Assembly: GCA_964632795.1 (NCBI GenBank) | Contig: CAZWEZ010000001.1 | Location: 1-64,000 of the forward strand | Length of the DNA stretch: 64,000 nt | DNA from: CAZWEZ01 sp964632795 | GTDB lineage: Bacteria; Pseudomonadota; Alphaproteobacteria; Rhodospirillales; 2-02-FULL-58-16 | Direction: 5' to 3' | Part shown: positions 26,526 to 34,867 of the stretch, piece by piece | How positions within the stretch are numbered: position 1 is the first letter of the stretch | Layout: the number at the start of each line of letters is the position of its first letter | The notes under the pieces: model-generated | Database searches by the model: none | What the model saw: only the letters and a program-made list of their open reading frames with translations | Told to the model about the DNA's origin: nothing | Position numbers and translations under genes: made by a program

Positions 26526-27319
26526 TGCGGGTGACCATTCTCGGCTGCGGTGGGGCCAGCGGTTCTCCCGCCGTCGACTGGGGATGGGGCCAGTGCGACC
26601 CGGAAAACCCCCGCAACCGGCGCCTCAGGCCCTCGATCCTGGTCGAGGACGGCGAGACGCGGATCCTGGTGGACACCTCTCCGGACCTCAGGGAGCAACT
26701 GCTGAACTGCGGGGTCAACCGGCTGGACGCCGTCCTCTACACCCATTTCCACGCCGACCACCTGCACGGCATCGACGACCTGAGACCCGTCAACCGGGTC
26801 CTCGACGCGCCGCTGGACATCTACGCCGACGTCGAGACCCTGGCCGTCATCCGCGAGCGTTTCGGTTATGTTTTCGAAGCCCTGAACGAGAATGCGACCT
26901 CATATTACAAGCCGACGCTGATTCCCCATGAGATCGGCGACGGTGATATCCTGCGCATCGGCGGCATCGAGGTGAAGATCTTCGTACAGGACCACGGCCA
27001 TTGTACCTCGCTGGGCTTGCGGTTCGGCCCCATCGCCTACACCACCGACTTGGTGGAACTCAGCGAAGAAGCCTTCGCCGTCCTGGAAGGGGTGGAGGCA
27101 TGGATCATCGGAACCCTGGTCGACCAGCCACACCGAACCCACGCCCACGTGGAGAAGGCCCTGGCCTGGATCCGACGCATCGGACCGAAGCACGCCGTCC
27201 TCACCCATCTCGGCGGGACCCTCGATTACGGCGCCCTGGAGGCGCGTCTGCCGAAAGGGGTGACGCCGGCCTACGACGGCATGGTCATCGAAGCCGATAC
27301 GGGAAAAGAGGAGAATTAG
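26525..27319 (+). CDS. MBL-fold metallo-hydrolase, PhnP-like phosphodiesterase
   Basis: 264 residues. The HxHxDH motif is YTHFHADHLHGIDDL, with the extra His and Asp that are typical of the PhnP/RNase-Z-like branch. The N-terminus ILGCGGASGSPAVDWGWG with nearby cysteines also fits PhnP-type enzymes, which open cyclic phosphates. The last motif is VLTHLGGTLDY. This gene follows metG-tatD in most alphaproteobacteria, so a general housekeeping role in cyclic nucleotide or phosphate ester hydrolysis is more likely than phosphonate use; no phn genes are nearby. Confidence 0.88.
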   Translation: MRVTILGCGGASGSPAVDWGWGQCDPENPRNRRLRPSILVEDGETRILVDTSPDLREQLLNCGVNRLDAVLYTHFHADHLHGIDDLRPVNRVLDAPLDIYADVETLAVIRERFGYVFEALNENATSYYKPTLIPHEIGDGDILRIGGIEVKIFVQDHGHCTSLGLRFGPIAYTTDLVELSEEAFAVLEGVEAWIIGTLVDQPHRTHAHVEKALAWIRRIGPKHAVLTHLGGTLDYGALEARLPKGVTPAYDGMVIEADTGKEEN

Positions 27320-27329
27320 AAAGTTCGAT

Positions 27330-27401
27330 ATGAATATCACGATTCATCTTAACTAACTGTAACGGAACATTATGATGGAACTTTCCATAATATACATTAT
27401 G
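27330..27401. promoter_or_regulatory. AT-rich cluster of short dyads upstream of mazG
   Basis: ATGAAT-N6-ATTCAT (27330-27347) is a perfect dyad just after the MBL gene stop. ATTATG (27369), CATAAT (27386) and ATTATG (27396) follow in alternating orientation. The stretch is far more AT-rich than its surroundings and is the only space between the metG operon and mazG. It may contain the mazG promoter and an operator, but no binding protein can be named. Confidence 0.35.
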
Positions 27402-27474
27402 CGACAACCTTTGGTCAAAAAAATATGCCGCCGTTGGCCGATCACAGTTCCCTGCCCCTAAGGAGTCGTCTTTC

Positions 27475-28269
27475 ATGACCACCAATGTGACACGTCTGGT
27501 CGAGATCATGGCCCTGCTCAGGGATCCCGAGCGTGGGTGTCCATGGGACGTGGAACAGGATTTCTCGACCATCGCCCCCCATACCATCGAGGAAGCCTAC
27601 GAGGTCGCCGAGGCCATCGACCGCGATGACATGGCCGCCCTCAAGGACGAACTCGGCGACCTCCTGCTTCAGGTGGTGTTCCATGCCCAGATGGCCAACG
27701 AGGCCGGCCATTTCGATTTCGAGGACGTGGCCGAGGCGATCTTCGACAAACTGGTCCGCCGCCATCCCCATGTGTTCGGGGATATCCGGATCGACGACTC
27801 CGCCACCCAGACCAAAGCCTGGGAGGACCACAAGGCGGGCGAACGCAAGTCCAGGTCGTCCACCGGCGAGGCCGGCGTGCTGGACGGAGTCAGCCTTGCC
27901 CTGCCCGCCCTCACCCGGGCGCTGAAACTCCAGAAGCGGGCCGCCCGGGTCGGTTTCGACTGGGACCAGGCGAGCGACGTCCTCGCCAAGATCGAGGAGG
28001 AAGCCGCTGAAATCAAACATGAAATGGCCTCCGGAGAGAACGGCGACCGGTTGCAGGACGAAGCCGGCGACCTGCTGTTCACCATCGTCAACCTGGCCCG
28101 CAAACTGGACCTGGACGCGGAAAAGGCGCTTCGCCGAAGCAACGCCAAGTTCGAACGGCGGTTCCGCCGCATGGAGGAGATCCTTGCCGCCGACGGCGCC
28201 AAGAAGCCCGAAGACCTGAACCTGGATCAGCTGGACGCCCTGTGGAACCGCGTCAAGGGTGAGGAGTGA
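27475..28269 (+). CDS. mazG: Nucleoside triphosphate pyrophosphohydrolase MazG
   Basis: 264 residues with two MazG helical repeats. The first has CPWDVEQDFSTIAPHTIEEAYE and the EExxD metal motif DELGDLLLQVVFHAQ. The second has RAARVGFDW and EEAAEIKHEMASG, with DEAGDLLFTIVNLARK. It hydrolyses NTPs to NMP and pyrophosphate and lowers aberrant nucleotides and ppGpp in stress. Length matches E. coli MazG (263). TAAGGAG precedes the ATG. Confidence 0.95.
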   Translation: MTTNVTRLVEIMALLRDPERGCPWDVEQDFSTIAPHTIEEAYEVAEAIDRDDMAALKDELGDLLLQVVFHAQMANEAGHFDFEDVAEAIFDKLVRRHPHVFGDIRIDDSATQTKAWEDHKAGERKSRSSTGEAGVLDGVSLALPALTRALKLQKRAARVGFDWDQASDVLAKIEEEAAEIKHEMASGENGDRLQDEAGDLLFTIVNLARKLDLDAEKALRRSNAKFERRFRRMEEILAADGAKKPEDLNLDQLDALWNRVKGEE

Positions 28270-28339
28270 TTCGGCGCGGTTTGGCTTGTCGCCGCGGAAA
28301 GTCCAATTATTATAATCATCCGAACCCGTCCAACGGCGC

Positions 28340-28960
28340 ATGAACATGAAAGCCTCGAAGATCCTGGTTGTCGCCGCCCTGCTCGTCTCCGTGCTCGGCG
28401 GGTGTTACATGCCCGTCCGCTTCGACGCCGAAATCAGGCTCTCGCGCAACGGCTTCTACGATATGATCTTCGACGGCTACATGGTCAGCATCGAGCTCTA
28501 CGACGGCCTCCAGAAGGGCGAGATCTCGAAAAGCGAGGAAGAGGAAAAGGTCGCCAGGATCAAGGCCGACTTGACCAGGGATTCGGCGGTCTCCGAGTTC
28601 AAGTACATCAAGCTGGGCCATTTCAAGACCCACTGGGAGAAGAAAGGCGACCTGCTGAAGGCCAAGATGGTGACCTTCCTGCGCCGCAACGAAAAATTCC
28701 TCACCGTAAAATACGTCAAGACATCTCGACAAATCACCATCGAGGGAACCTCGATCGCCTCCTCGGCGAAGAAGCAACTGGATGAGATGGGTCTCGGCGC
28801 CATGGTCGGCGAGATCAGGGTCATCACCGACGCCAGGGTCCGTGAACACAACGCCACCAAGGTCAAGGGCGACGTCAAGGGACGCGGGGAAAAGACCTTC
28901 ATCTGGAAGCTGAAGACGGTCTACGACCCGTCGCCGAAGCTGGTTCTGACCCTCAGGTAG
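28340..28960 (+). CDS. Predicted lipoprotein, unknown function
   Basis: 206 residues. Signal peptide with lipobox VLGGC (Cys22). The mature part is rich in Lys and Glu, with FDAEIRLSRNGFYDMIFDGYMVS just after the anchor and a C-terminal KTFIWKLKTVYDPSPKLVLTLR. The alternating strand pattern suggests a beta-rich periplasmic domain. No named family is recognised. It stands between mazG and a convergent dehydrogenase gene. Confidence 0.75.
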   Translation: MNMKASKILVVAALLVSVLGGCYMPVRFDAEIRLSRNGFYDMIFDGYMVSIELYDGLQKGEISKSEEEEKVARIKADLTRDSAVSEFKYIKLGHFKTHWEKKGDLLKAKMVTFLRRNEKFLTVKYVKTSRQITIEGTSIASSAKKQLDEMGLGAMVGEIRVITDARVREHNATKVKGDVKGRGEKTFIWKLKTVYDPSPKLVLTLR

Positions 28961-28977
28961 ACAGTCCAAACCCTCCC

Positions 28978-29850
28978 CTACTCCCTCAGCAGACGGATCA
29001 GCGCCGTATTGTCAAGCCGTCCTTCCCCGCGCGCCTGAAGCCGGGCGTAGAAGCCCTCGATCATGGCGGTCCCCGGGACCTGGGCTCCTATCTTCCGTGC
29101 CTCGTCGAGGACGATGCACAGATCCTTGCGCATCCAGTCGACGGCGAAGCCGAAATCGAACTTGTCCTCGATCATGGTGATGGCCCGGTTGTCCATCTGC
29201 CACGACTGGGCGGCCCCCTTGGAGATCACTTCGACCACCTTCTTGGCGTCGAGGCCCGAACGGACGGCGAAGTTGAGGGCTTCGGCCAGCCCCTGCTCGA
29301 TCCCGACACAGCAGATCTGGTTGACCATCTTGGTCAGTTGGCCGCTGCCCACCGGCCCCATCAGGGTGACGGTACGGCCATAGGCCCCCATGATCGGCTC
29401 CGCCTTGGCGAAGGTCTTCCCGTCGCCGCCCACCATGATCGTGAGGATGCCCTTCTTGGCCCCTTCCTGACCGCCGGAGACCGGCGCGTCCAGGAAATCG
29501 ACGCCCTTTTCGGAACCGAGCCGGGCCAACTCGCGGGTGACCATCGCCGAGGCCGTGGTGTGGTCGACGTGGATCGCCCCCTTGTCCATGCCCGCCAGGA
29601 CCCCGTTATCGCCGAGGACGATGGAGCGCAAGTCGTCATCGTTGCCGACGCAGGAGAAAACGAATTCGGCCCCGGCCGCCGCCTCGCCCGGCGTTTCGGC
29701 CATCCGGCCTCCGTACTCCTCGACCCAGGCCTTTGCCTTGGCGCCGGTTCGATTGAATACGGCGACCTCGTGTCCCGCCTTTGCCAGATAGCCGGCCATG
29801 GGATAGCCCATGTTGCCGAGACCGATGAACGCCGTCTTGTGGGCCGTCAT
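28978..29850 (-). CDS. NAD(P)-dependent oxidoreductase, 3-hydroxyisobutyrate dehydrogenase-like
   Basis: 290 residues of the beta-hydroxyacid dehydrogenase family. Rossmann motif FIGLGNMGYPMAGYLAKAGH is followed by an R in FNRTGAKA, which suggests NADP preference. The substrate-binding FLDAPVSGGQEGAKKG and the catalytic lysine in GSGQLTKMVNQ are the family signatures. Substrates could be 3-hydroxyisobutyrate, tartronate semialdehyde or a similar acid. The ATG at 29850 has GGAGAC upstream. The open frame continues upstream to 30330 without any family support. Confidence 0.9.
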   Translation of the reverse strand: MTAHKTAFIGLGNMGYPMAGYLAKAGHEVAVFNRTGAKAKAWVEEYGGRMAETPGEAAAGAEFVFSCVGNDDDLRSIVLGDNGVLAGMDKGAIHVDHTTASAMVTRELARLGSEKGVDFLDAPVSGGQEGAKKGILTIMVGGDGKTFAKAEPIMGAYGRTVTLMGPVGSGQLTKMVNQICCVGIEQGLAEALNFAVRSGLDAKKVVEVISKGAAQSWQMDNRAITMIEDKFDFGFAVDWMRKDLCIVLDEARKIGAQVPGTAMIEGFYARLQARGEGRLDNTALIRLLRE

Positions 29851-30134
29851 GTTTGCGTCTCCTTGGGGTGGATGGAATCGAGAGCCTCTCCGGGGATTCG
29901 TTTCAACGCATCCTAGACTGCGCCAAAGACTGCGTGAAGGGAATCCCAGGTCGTCTCGTCGGGCGCCATCAGCAAAGAGGTCTCGTGGAGTCCCGGCGCC
30001 GACGGACGGTAAAGGCCGCGACCGTCGGCCAGGGCATTGAAACCGCCGGCCTCCCGGTGCAGGAGCACGCCTGCGTATCGGGGACCATGTGGCATTCCAC
30101 CCGATTTGGATACAGCGGGCAAACGGCAAATTCC

Positions 30135-30165
30135 TTGTCACCGAAGCCCAACGATTTGCTATAAT
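30135..30165 (+). promoter_or_regulatory. Candidate sigma70 promoter for the exported 248-residue protein
   Basis: TTGTCA at 30135-30140 and a perfect TATAAT at 30160-30165, with 19 bases between (longer than ideal). Start of transcription would be about 55 bases before the ATG at 30224. The rest of the gap 29851-30223 shows nothing else recognisable. Confidence 0.5.
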
Positions 30166-30223
30166 ATACCGATTTTTCGGCACGAAATCCGCACCCACCG
30201 AGCGTCCATAGGGGAGAATGTAA

Positions 30224-30970
30224 ATGCGCCGCCTGTTGATCGGTCCAATCGCAGCCATGTGCCTGCTGACATGGGGAATCTCGGCCATGGCCAACGAATT
30301 CGTGGTGATCAGCTCCGAGGGAGCTTCCAATTATTCCCCCGGCGACATCATCAAGGATTCGGTTGCGGTTTCCCTGTCCGACGGCGCGAACCTGATCCTG
30401 ATCAGCTCCGATGGCCGAAAGGTTTCCATCAAAGGCCCCTATTCGCAAACCATCGGCGCCCAGGCGGAGAGTTCCGGCGAGTCGGGGGTGGGAACCGTGG
30501 TGGCATCCCTGTCACGGCTCTTTTCCACGGGGGGAACCGATGCTTCGGCGATGGGTGTCATGCGCAGTGGGGTCAGCACCTCCACGATCCCCGACCCGTG
30601 GATGATCGACGTCAGTAAGCACGGCCATTTCTGCTACCAGGAGGGAGACAATCTGTCCCTGTGGCGCCCGGATTCAGCCAAGTCCACCACGCTCCGCCTC
30701 AAGAACATGAAAACCAAGCAGAAGATCAAACTACCGTGGCCCTCGGCATCCGAGAACCTAAACTGGCCCGAAGCGATCCCGCTGACCGACGGCGGAACCT
30801 ACATGGTGAGCCGAGGGGGTTCGGTCACGGCCCGGCGGTTGACCCTGCACAAAGTTCCCGATGACCTCTCCAGCCTCATCCACAAGGCCGCCTGGATGGC
30901 CGAGAAACGTTGCGGGCAGCAGGCGAAGCTGCTGGTCATTTCGGCGGAGATCGACACCAAGGTCGATTGA
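30224..30970 (+). CDS. Exported protein of unknown function
   Basis: 248 residues with a signal peptide (IGPIAAMCLLTWGISAMA, cleavage near residue 23). The first half of the mature protein (NEFVVISSEGASNYSPGD, then VSLSDGANLILISSDGRKVSIKGPYS) resembles a beta-rich domain with a ferric-dicitrate/FecR-like flavour, but that is only an impression. Two cysteines remain (FCYQEGD and KRCGQQ). No enzyme motif is visible. It is monocistronic, convergent with the small gene at 31010. Confidence 0.7.
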   Translation: MRRLLIGPIAAMCLLTWGISAMANEFVVISSEGASNYSPGDIIKDSVAVSLSDGANLILISSDGRKVSIKGPYSQTIGAQAESSGESGVGTVVASLSRLFSTGGTDASAMGVMRSGVSTSTIPDPWMIDVSKHGHFCYQEGDNLSLWRPDSAKSTTLRLKNMKTKQKIKLPWPSASENLNWPEAIPLTDGGTYMVSRGGSVTARRLTLHKVPDDLSSLIHKAAWMAEKRCGQQAKLLVISAEIDTKVD

Positions 30971-31009
30971 CAGGACCGCACCCTTCATACCAGCGGCCGT
31001 TGGTATCAA

Positions 31010-31279
31010 TCAGGCCGTATAGATGTCCCTGTCCTGGCGATAGGTATAGACGAACACATCCAGGATGCGGGCCGCTTCGGTATTGAAATCGGCCCGCTGC
31101 ATGAGCGCCCGGGTGACGAAACAGGCGAAGGTCACCGCCTCTCCCTTGCCACGCAGGCCGAAGGTTCCGGAGATGTCTTCCAGATACTCGTGAACCAGCT
31201 TGCGAGCCATGACGTTGAGCTGTTTCTTCACGAAACGGTGCTTGTTGCGCCATTTCTTCTGGGCTTGAGCCGTCGCCAT
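31010..31279 (-). CDS. Small conserved-looking protein, unknown
   Basis: 89 residues: a Lys/Gln/Arg-rich start (AQAQKKWRNKHRFVKKQLNV) and then an amphipathic helical region (ARKLVHEYLEDISGTFGL, then AVTFACFVTRALMQRADFN). GGGAGGGA lies just before the ATG at 31279, which decides the start over an ATG at 31318. The basic N-terminus suggests nucleic acid binding, but no named fold is recognised. A 12-bp palindrome TCTACTAGTAGA (31323-31334) lies 44 bases upstream and could be an operator. Confidence 0.6.
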   Translation of the reverse strand: MATAQAQKKWRNKHRFVKKQLNVMARKLVHEYLEDISGTFGLRGKGEAVTFACFVTRALMQRADFNTEAARILDVFVYTYRQDRDIYTA

Positions 31280-31345
31280 CGGTCCCTCCCCTGGATTTGC
31301 AAGACGCCGCTTATGCAATTTTTCTACTAGTAGATAAGCGCGGGG

Positions 31346-32722
31346 TCAAGGGGAAGGCTTTTCCAGGCGCCGGGCCAGGCGCGCCGCGTTGGCCGCGTCG
31401 AGACGCACCTTCAGGTGGGCGAAATGCTCGTCGTCACGTCGTTCCACAACCTCGCCGTGGCCATACAGCCAAGCCAGCGAGGCCCCGTCCTCGAGGGAGA
31501 TGGAAACGTCCAGGAGCTGAAACGATTCGGCGATCCGCCGGGCCAGGACCGCCAGCAGGGTCTGGCATCCATCTCCCGTCAATGCCGACAACGGGACCAG
31601 GGTAGAATTGGAGCGCTCCACCCGGTTTTCAAGGATTTCCCGGGCTTCGAGCGTGAGCAGGTCGATCTTGTTGAGGACCTCGATCAGGGAGTTCTCGACC
31701 TTATCGGCCAGGCCCATTTCCAGGAGCACCCTGTCGACGCCCTTTTTCTGGGACTCGGTGTCGGGATGGGCGATGTCGCGGACATGTACGATGAGGTCGG
31801 CCTCGCAGACTTCTTCCAGGGTCGCCTGGAAAGCGGTGACCAACTCGTGAGGCAGATCGGACACGAAACCGACCGTGTCCGAGAGGATGACCGCCCGCCC
31901 CGATGGCAGGTCGAGACCGCGCATGGTCGGGTCCAAGGTGGCGAACAACTGGTCCTTGACCATCACTTCGGCTCGGGTCAAGGCGTTGAACAGGGTCGAT
32001 TTTCCGGCGTTGGTATAGCCGACAAGGGCGACGATCGGATAGGGGACCCGCTGCCTGGCTCGGCGATGGAGATGGCGGGTGCGCTTGACATCCTTGAGTT
32101 CGTTCCTGAGCCGGGCGATACGTTGGCCGATCTGGCGGCGGTCGCTCTCGATCTGGGTCTCGCCGGGCCCGCCCATGAAACCGGCCCCGCCACGCTGGCG
32201 TTCCAGGTGGGTCCAGGAGCGCACCAAGCGCGAGCGTTGATAGGTCAACGCCGCCAACTCCACCTGCAGCCTGCCCTCCCGGGAACGAGCCCGGGCGCCG
32301 AATATTTCCAGGATCAACCCGGTCCGGTCGAGGACCTTGCAATTCCAGGCGCGCTCCAGATTGCGCTGTTGGACGGGTGTCAACGCCGCATCCACGACCA
32401 CCACCGCGAACCGGCCGGGACCTTCGCCCTTACCCGCGCCAAGATCCTTGGAAGGGGCCGGCGTCCCGCCGGCGATAAGCCTGGCCAACCGCTCGACGGT
32501 GCCTTTGCCGAACAGGTTGGCGGGACTGCGGCGCGATACCCCGACCACTTCGGAATGGACCACGCGAAGGTTGATGGCCCGCGAAAGGCCGACCGCCTCC
32601 TTGAGGCGAGCGGCGGGCTCACGCCCGTCTCGTTCACCCGTCTTCAGATGCGGGAGGACGACAATACAGCTTTCTGAGTCGTTTTCCCGAGAGTCCGGCC
32701 TGTTCCCGAAGGGTTCAGTCAA
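31346..32722 (-). CDS. hflX: Ribosome-associated GTPase HflX
   Basis: 458 residues from a TTG start. The N-terminal HflX domain has VGVSRRSPANLFGKGTVERL and the later GGAGFMGGPGETQIESDRR linker with its Gly-rich loop. The G domain has G1 GYTNAGKSTLFNAL, G3 DTVGF and G4 NKID. HflX splits stalled 70S ribosomes in stress. No ATG is suitable. TTG at 32722 lies one base past the hfq stop, giving the usual hfq-hflX coupling. An open frame continues upstream only because the 100-N gap shifts the repeat frame. Confidence 0.93.
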   Translation of the reverse strand: MTEPFGNRPDSRENDSESCIVVLPHLKTGERDGREPAARLKEAVGLSRAINLRVVHSEVVGVSRRSPANLFGKGTVERLARLIAGGTPAPSKDLGAGKGEGPGRFAVVVVDAALTPVQQRNLERAWNCKVLDRTGLILEIFGARARSREGRLQVELAALTYQRSRLVRSWTHLERQRGGAGFMGGPGETQIESDRRQIGQRIARLRNELKDVKRTRHLHRRARQRVPYPIVALVGYTNAGKSTLFNALTRAEVMVKDQLFATLDPTMRGLDLPSGRAVILSDTVGFVSDLPHELVTAFQATLEEVCEADLIVHVRDIAHPDTESQKKGVDRVLLEMGLADKVENSLIEVLNKIDLLTLEAREILENRVERSNSTLVPLSALTGDGCQTLLAVLARRIAESFQLLDVSISLEDGASLAWLYGHGEVVERRDDEHFAHLKVRLDAANAARLARRLEKPSP

Positions 32723-32723
32723 G

Positions 32724-33175
32724 CTATTCCGCGCTGTTCTCTTTGTCGCTGCTCTCTTTGTCGCTGCTCTCTTTGTCGCTGCTCTCTTTGTCNNNNNNNN
32801 NNNNNNNNNNNNNNNNNNNNNNNNNNNNNNNNNNNNNNNNNNNNNNNNNNNNNNNNNNNNNNNNNNNNNNNNNNNNNNNNNNNNNNNNNNNNTCTCTTTG
32901 TCGCTGCTCTCTTTGTCGCTGCTCTCTTTGTCGCTGCTCTCTTTGTCCGAATCGAACAACTGGATGGGCACCGAGGGCATGACCGTGGAAATGGCATGCT
33001 TGTAGACCAACTGGGTATGTCCATCCCGGCGCAGGAGCACCGAGAAGTTGTCGAACCAAGTGATGATCCCTTGCAATTTCACGCCGTTGACAAGGAAGAT
33101 CGTAACCGGAGTCTTGTTCTTCCTGATATGGTTCAGAAACACGTCCTGAACGTTTTGCGTCTTTTCTGGCGGCAT
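32724..33175 (-). CDS. hfq: RNA chaperone Hfq with an acidic pentapeptide-repeat tail (contains assembly gap)
   Basis: The first about 75 residues are a standard Hfq core: [20 protein letters not shown], then the Sm2 motif VYKHAIST. It forms a hexamer that pairs small RNAs with mRNAs. The core is followed by tandem DKESS repeats instead of the short alphaproteobacterial tail. At least four copies are seen after the core, then 100 Ns, then at least four more that read in frame to DKENSAE and a TAG at 32724. True copy number and total length are unknown. The tail is made of Asp, Lys, Glu and Ser and should be disordered and net acidic. Confidence 0.93.
32735..32947. repeat. 15-bp tandem repeat encoding DKESS units, interrupted by a 100-N gap
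   Basis: The unit on the plus strand is GCTGCTCTCTTTGTC. Four near-perfect copies lie on each side of the Ns. The copy nearest the stop carries one change (GTT for GCT, giving Asn). The unit length is a multiple of three, so copy-number change keeps the frame, the hallmark of a slippage-prone coding minisatellite. Confidence 0.92.
32793..32892. other. Assembly gap of exactly 100 Ns
   Basis: The gap lies wholly inside the 15-bp repeat. Exactly 100 Ns is a conventional placeholder for unknown length. The assembler evidently could not span the array, so the real array is longer than the read length or collapsed. Frames on the two sides agree only if the true gap length is a multiple of three relative to the repeat. 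Confidence 0.98.
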
Positions 33176-33318
33176 GGGTGTCTCCCCCCCTTTTTGTTAT
33201 TGTGACTCAACGCCTTCGTTGTGGTTCTGGTGTGGCTCCCCGCAATCGGTTAATTCCAGGCTTCCTTGGGTCCCGCCCCTGGATGAGCCTTTGAAACCAT
33301 ACCGGTAGGATCTTCAGC

Positions 33319-33993
33319 TTACAATCTCCGGATAAACTTGGAAAGCTCCTGGCACTCCCTAAAATGCCATGTCGGTGGAAAAGCGTCGAATTCCCCCGAT
33401 CCCGGCGGTTGTTCCCGCACCAAGACCGGGACGCAACCGGCGTTGGCCGCGCATTCCAGGTCGATGTCGGCATCGCCGGCGAACCACACCTGTTGGCCGC
33501 GGCTGATCCCGCTGCCGGCCAGGGCCATATCGACGGGCTCGAAAGCGGGCTTGTCACGCGAGCCGTCAAAGGCACCGATGATCTGCCCGAAGTATCGGTC
33601 CCAACCCAGATGGGCCGCTTCCCGGCGTAGGAAATCTCCCTTCTTGTTGCTGACCACACCGAGGTAGAGGCCGGCCTCGTCGAGGTCCTCGAGCATTCTT
33701 CCGGCACCGGGACAGGGTCGAAGGGCATCCAGATGAATCTCCGCGAAGCGGTCGTAGAACAGCTTTTCCGCCTCCTTCGCATGCTCTCCGAACAGGGAGG
33801 GGAAACTGTCGCGCAGGGAATTGCGGACACGTTTCCTGGTCTGCTCCAGGGTCCAGGGCGCCAGGCCAAAGGCGTCGAGCGCGACGTTGATGGCATCGTG
33901 AAGAATGGTCCAGCTATCGACCAGTGTGTTGTCCCAGTCGAATATGATGGCCCTCGGCCGGTCGATCCGGCGATTGTCAGGGTAGGCGTTCAA
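33319..33993 (-). CDS. HAD-family hydrolase, phosphoglycolate phosphatase-like
   Basis: 224 residues. HAD motif I is FDWDNTLVDS (first Asp is the nucleophile), motif II VVSNKKGDFL, motif III lysine in DKPAFEPVD and motif IV AGDADIDLECA. A helical cap lies between motifs I and II, as in Gph-type phosphatases. The DWDNT version of motif I is frequent in alphaproteobacterial members next to the aminotransferase gene. TTG at 33993 overlaps the aminotransferase stop as TTGA. Substrate is not certain. Confidence 0.88.
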   Translation of the reverse strand: MNAYPDNRRIDRPRAIIFDWDNTLVDSWTILHDAINVALDAFGLAPWTLEQTRKRVRNSLRDSFPSLFGEHAKEAEKLFYDRFAEIHLDALRPCPGAGRMLEDLDEAGLYLGVVSNKKGDFLRREAAHLGWDRYFGQIIGAFDGSRDKPAFEPVDMALAGSGISRGQQVWFAGDADIDLECAANAGCVPVLVREQPPGSGEFDAFPPTWHFRECQELSKFIRRL

Positions 33994-34853
33994 TCGTCCC
34001 CTCCCCGCCTTTCCATGTGCGCGGCGTAGATGGCGAAAAGCCTGCCGCACAGCGGACCGACACTGCCATCACCGACCACTCTGCCGTCGATACGCACCAC
34101 CGGCTTGACCAACGAGGTGGTGCTGGTGACGAAGGCTTCGCGTGCCCCAACCGCCTCTTCGACCGTGAACGGGCGCTCGACGAACTTCATCCCTTCGTCC
34201 CGGGCCAGCTTCATCACCGCCTTTCGGGTGATGCCGTTGAGGATGGCGTGATCGGCATGACGGGTGACCAACTCGTCACGGGAGGTGACGATCCAGGCAT
34301 TGGTGGAGGTTCCTTCGGAGATCCAACCTTGGTCATCGACCATCCACGCCTCATAGGCCCCGGATTCATGCGCCTGCTGCTTACCTAAAACATTAGGCAA
34401 TAGTGATATTGACTTGATATCACAACGTTTCCATCGAATATCCGGGATCGTAATCACGTCGACTCCCTGGTTATCCACCGTCCCGCTCGGGGGCTTTGAT
34501 CGGCGGGCCGTCATGACCAGGGAGCTGTCGTTGTGCCCGGGGAACGAATGGTCCCGGGGGGCGACGCCCCGGGTGATCTGCAGGTACACGATGCCGTCGC
34601 TGATCCGGTTGCGGCGGATCATTTCGCGGATCACCACCTTCAGAGCCCGCCGGGTCATGGGCGGGGAAAGTCGAAGCTCGGTCAATGAGTGCTCGAGACG
34701 ATCGAGATGGCCCGCTTCGTCCACCAAATGCCCCATGTGTACCGCGATGACCTCGTACACGCCGTCTGCAAACTGGTAGCCTCGATCCTCGATGTGCACG
34801 GCCGCCTCGCCGTGAGGGAGGTAGCGGCCGTTGACGTAGGCGACTCGCGACAT
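33990..34853 (-). CDS. D-amino-acid/branched-chain aminotransferase-like PLP enzyme (class IV)
   Basis: 287 residues of fold type IV. The N-terminal VNGRYLPHGEAAVHIEDRGYQFADGVYE is typical of D-alanine aminotransferase. The PLP lysine is Lys147 in CDIKSISLLPNVLGKQQA, and ISEGTSTNAWIV is the phosphate-binding region. Likely transamination between D-alanine and 2-oxoglutarate, feeding D-glutamate for the cell wall. It lies between trkA (14-base gap) and the HAD gene (4-base overlap), the usual alphaproteobacterial order. Confidence 0.88.
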   Translation of the reverse strand: MSRVAYVNGRYLPHGEAAVHIEDRGYQFADGVYEVIAVHMGHLVDEAGHLDRLEHSLTELRLSPPMTRRALKVVIREMIRRNRISDGIVYLQITRGVAPRDHSFPGHNDSSLVMTARRSKPPSGTVDNQGVDVITIPDIRWKRCDIKSISLLPNVLGKQQAHESGAYEAWMVDDQGWISEGTSTNAWIVTSRDELVTRHADHAILNGITRKAVMKLARDEGMKFVERPFTVEEAVGAREAFVTSTTSLVKPVVRIDGRVVGDGSVGPLCGRLFAIYAAHMERRGGDD

Positions 34854-34867
34854 TCCCGATCCCTTGC

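Noticed and set aside
32735..32947. CRISPR-like array
   Set aside because: The units are contiguous 15-mers without spacers and are in frame with Hfq, so it is a coding tandem repeat.
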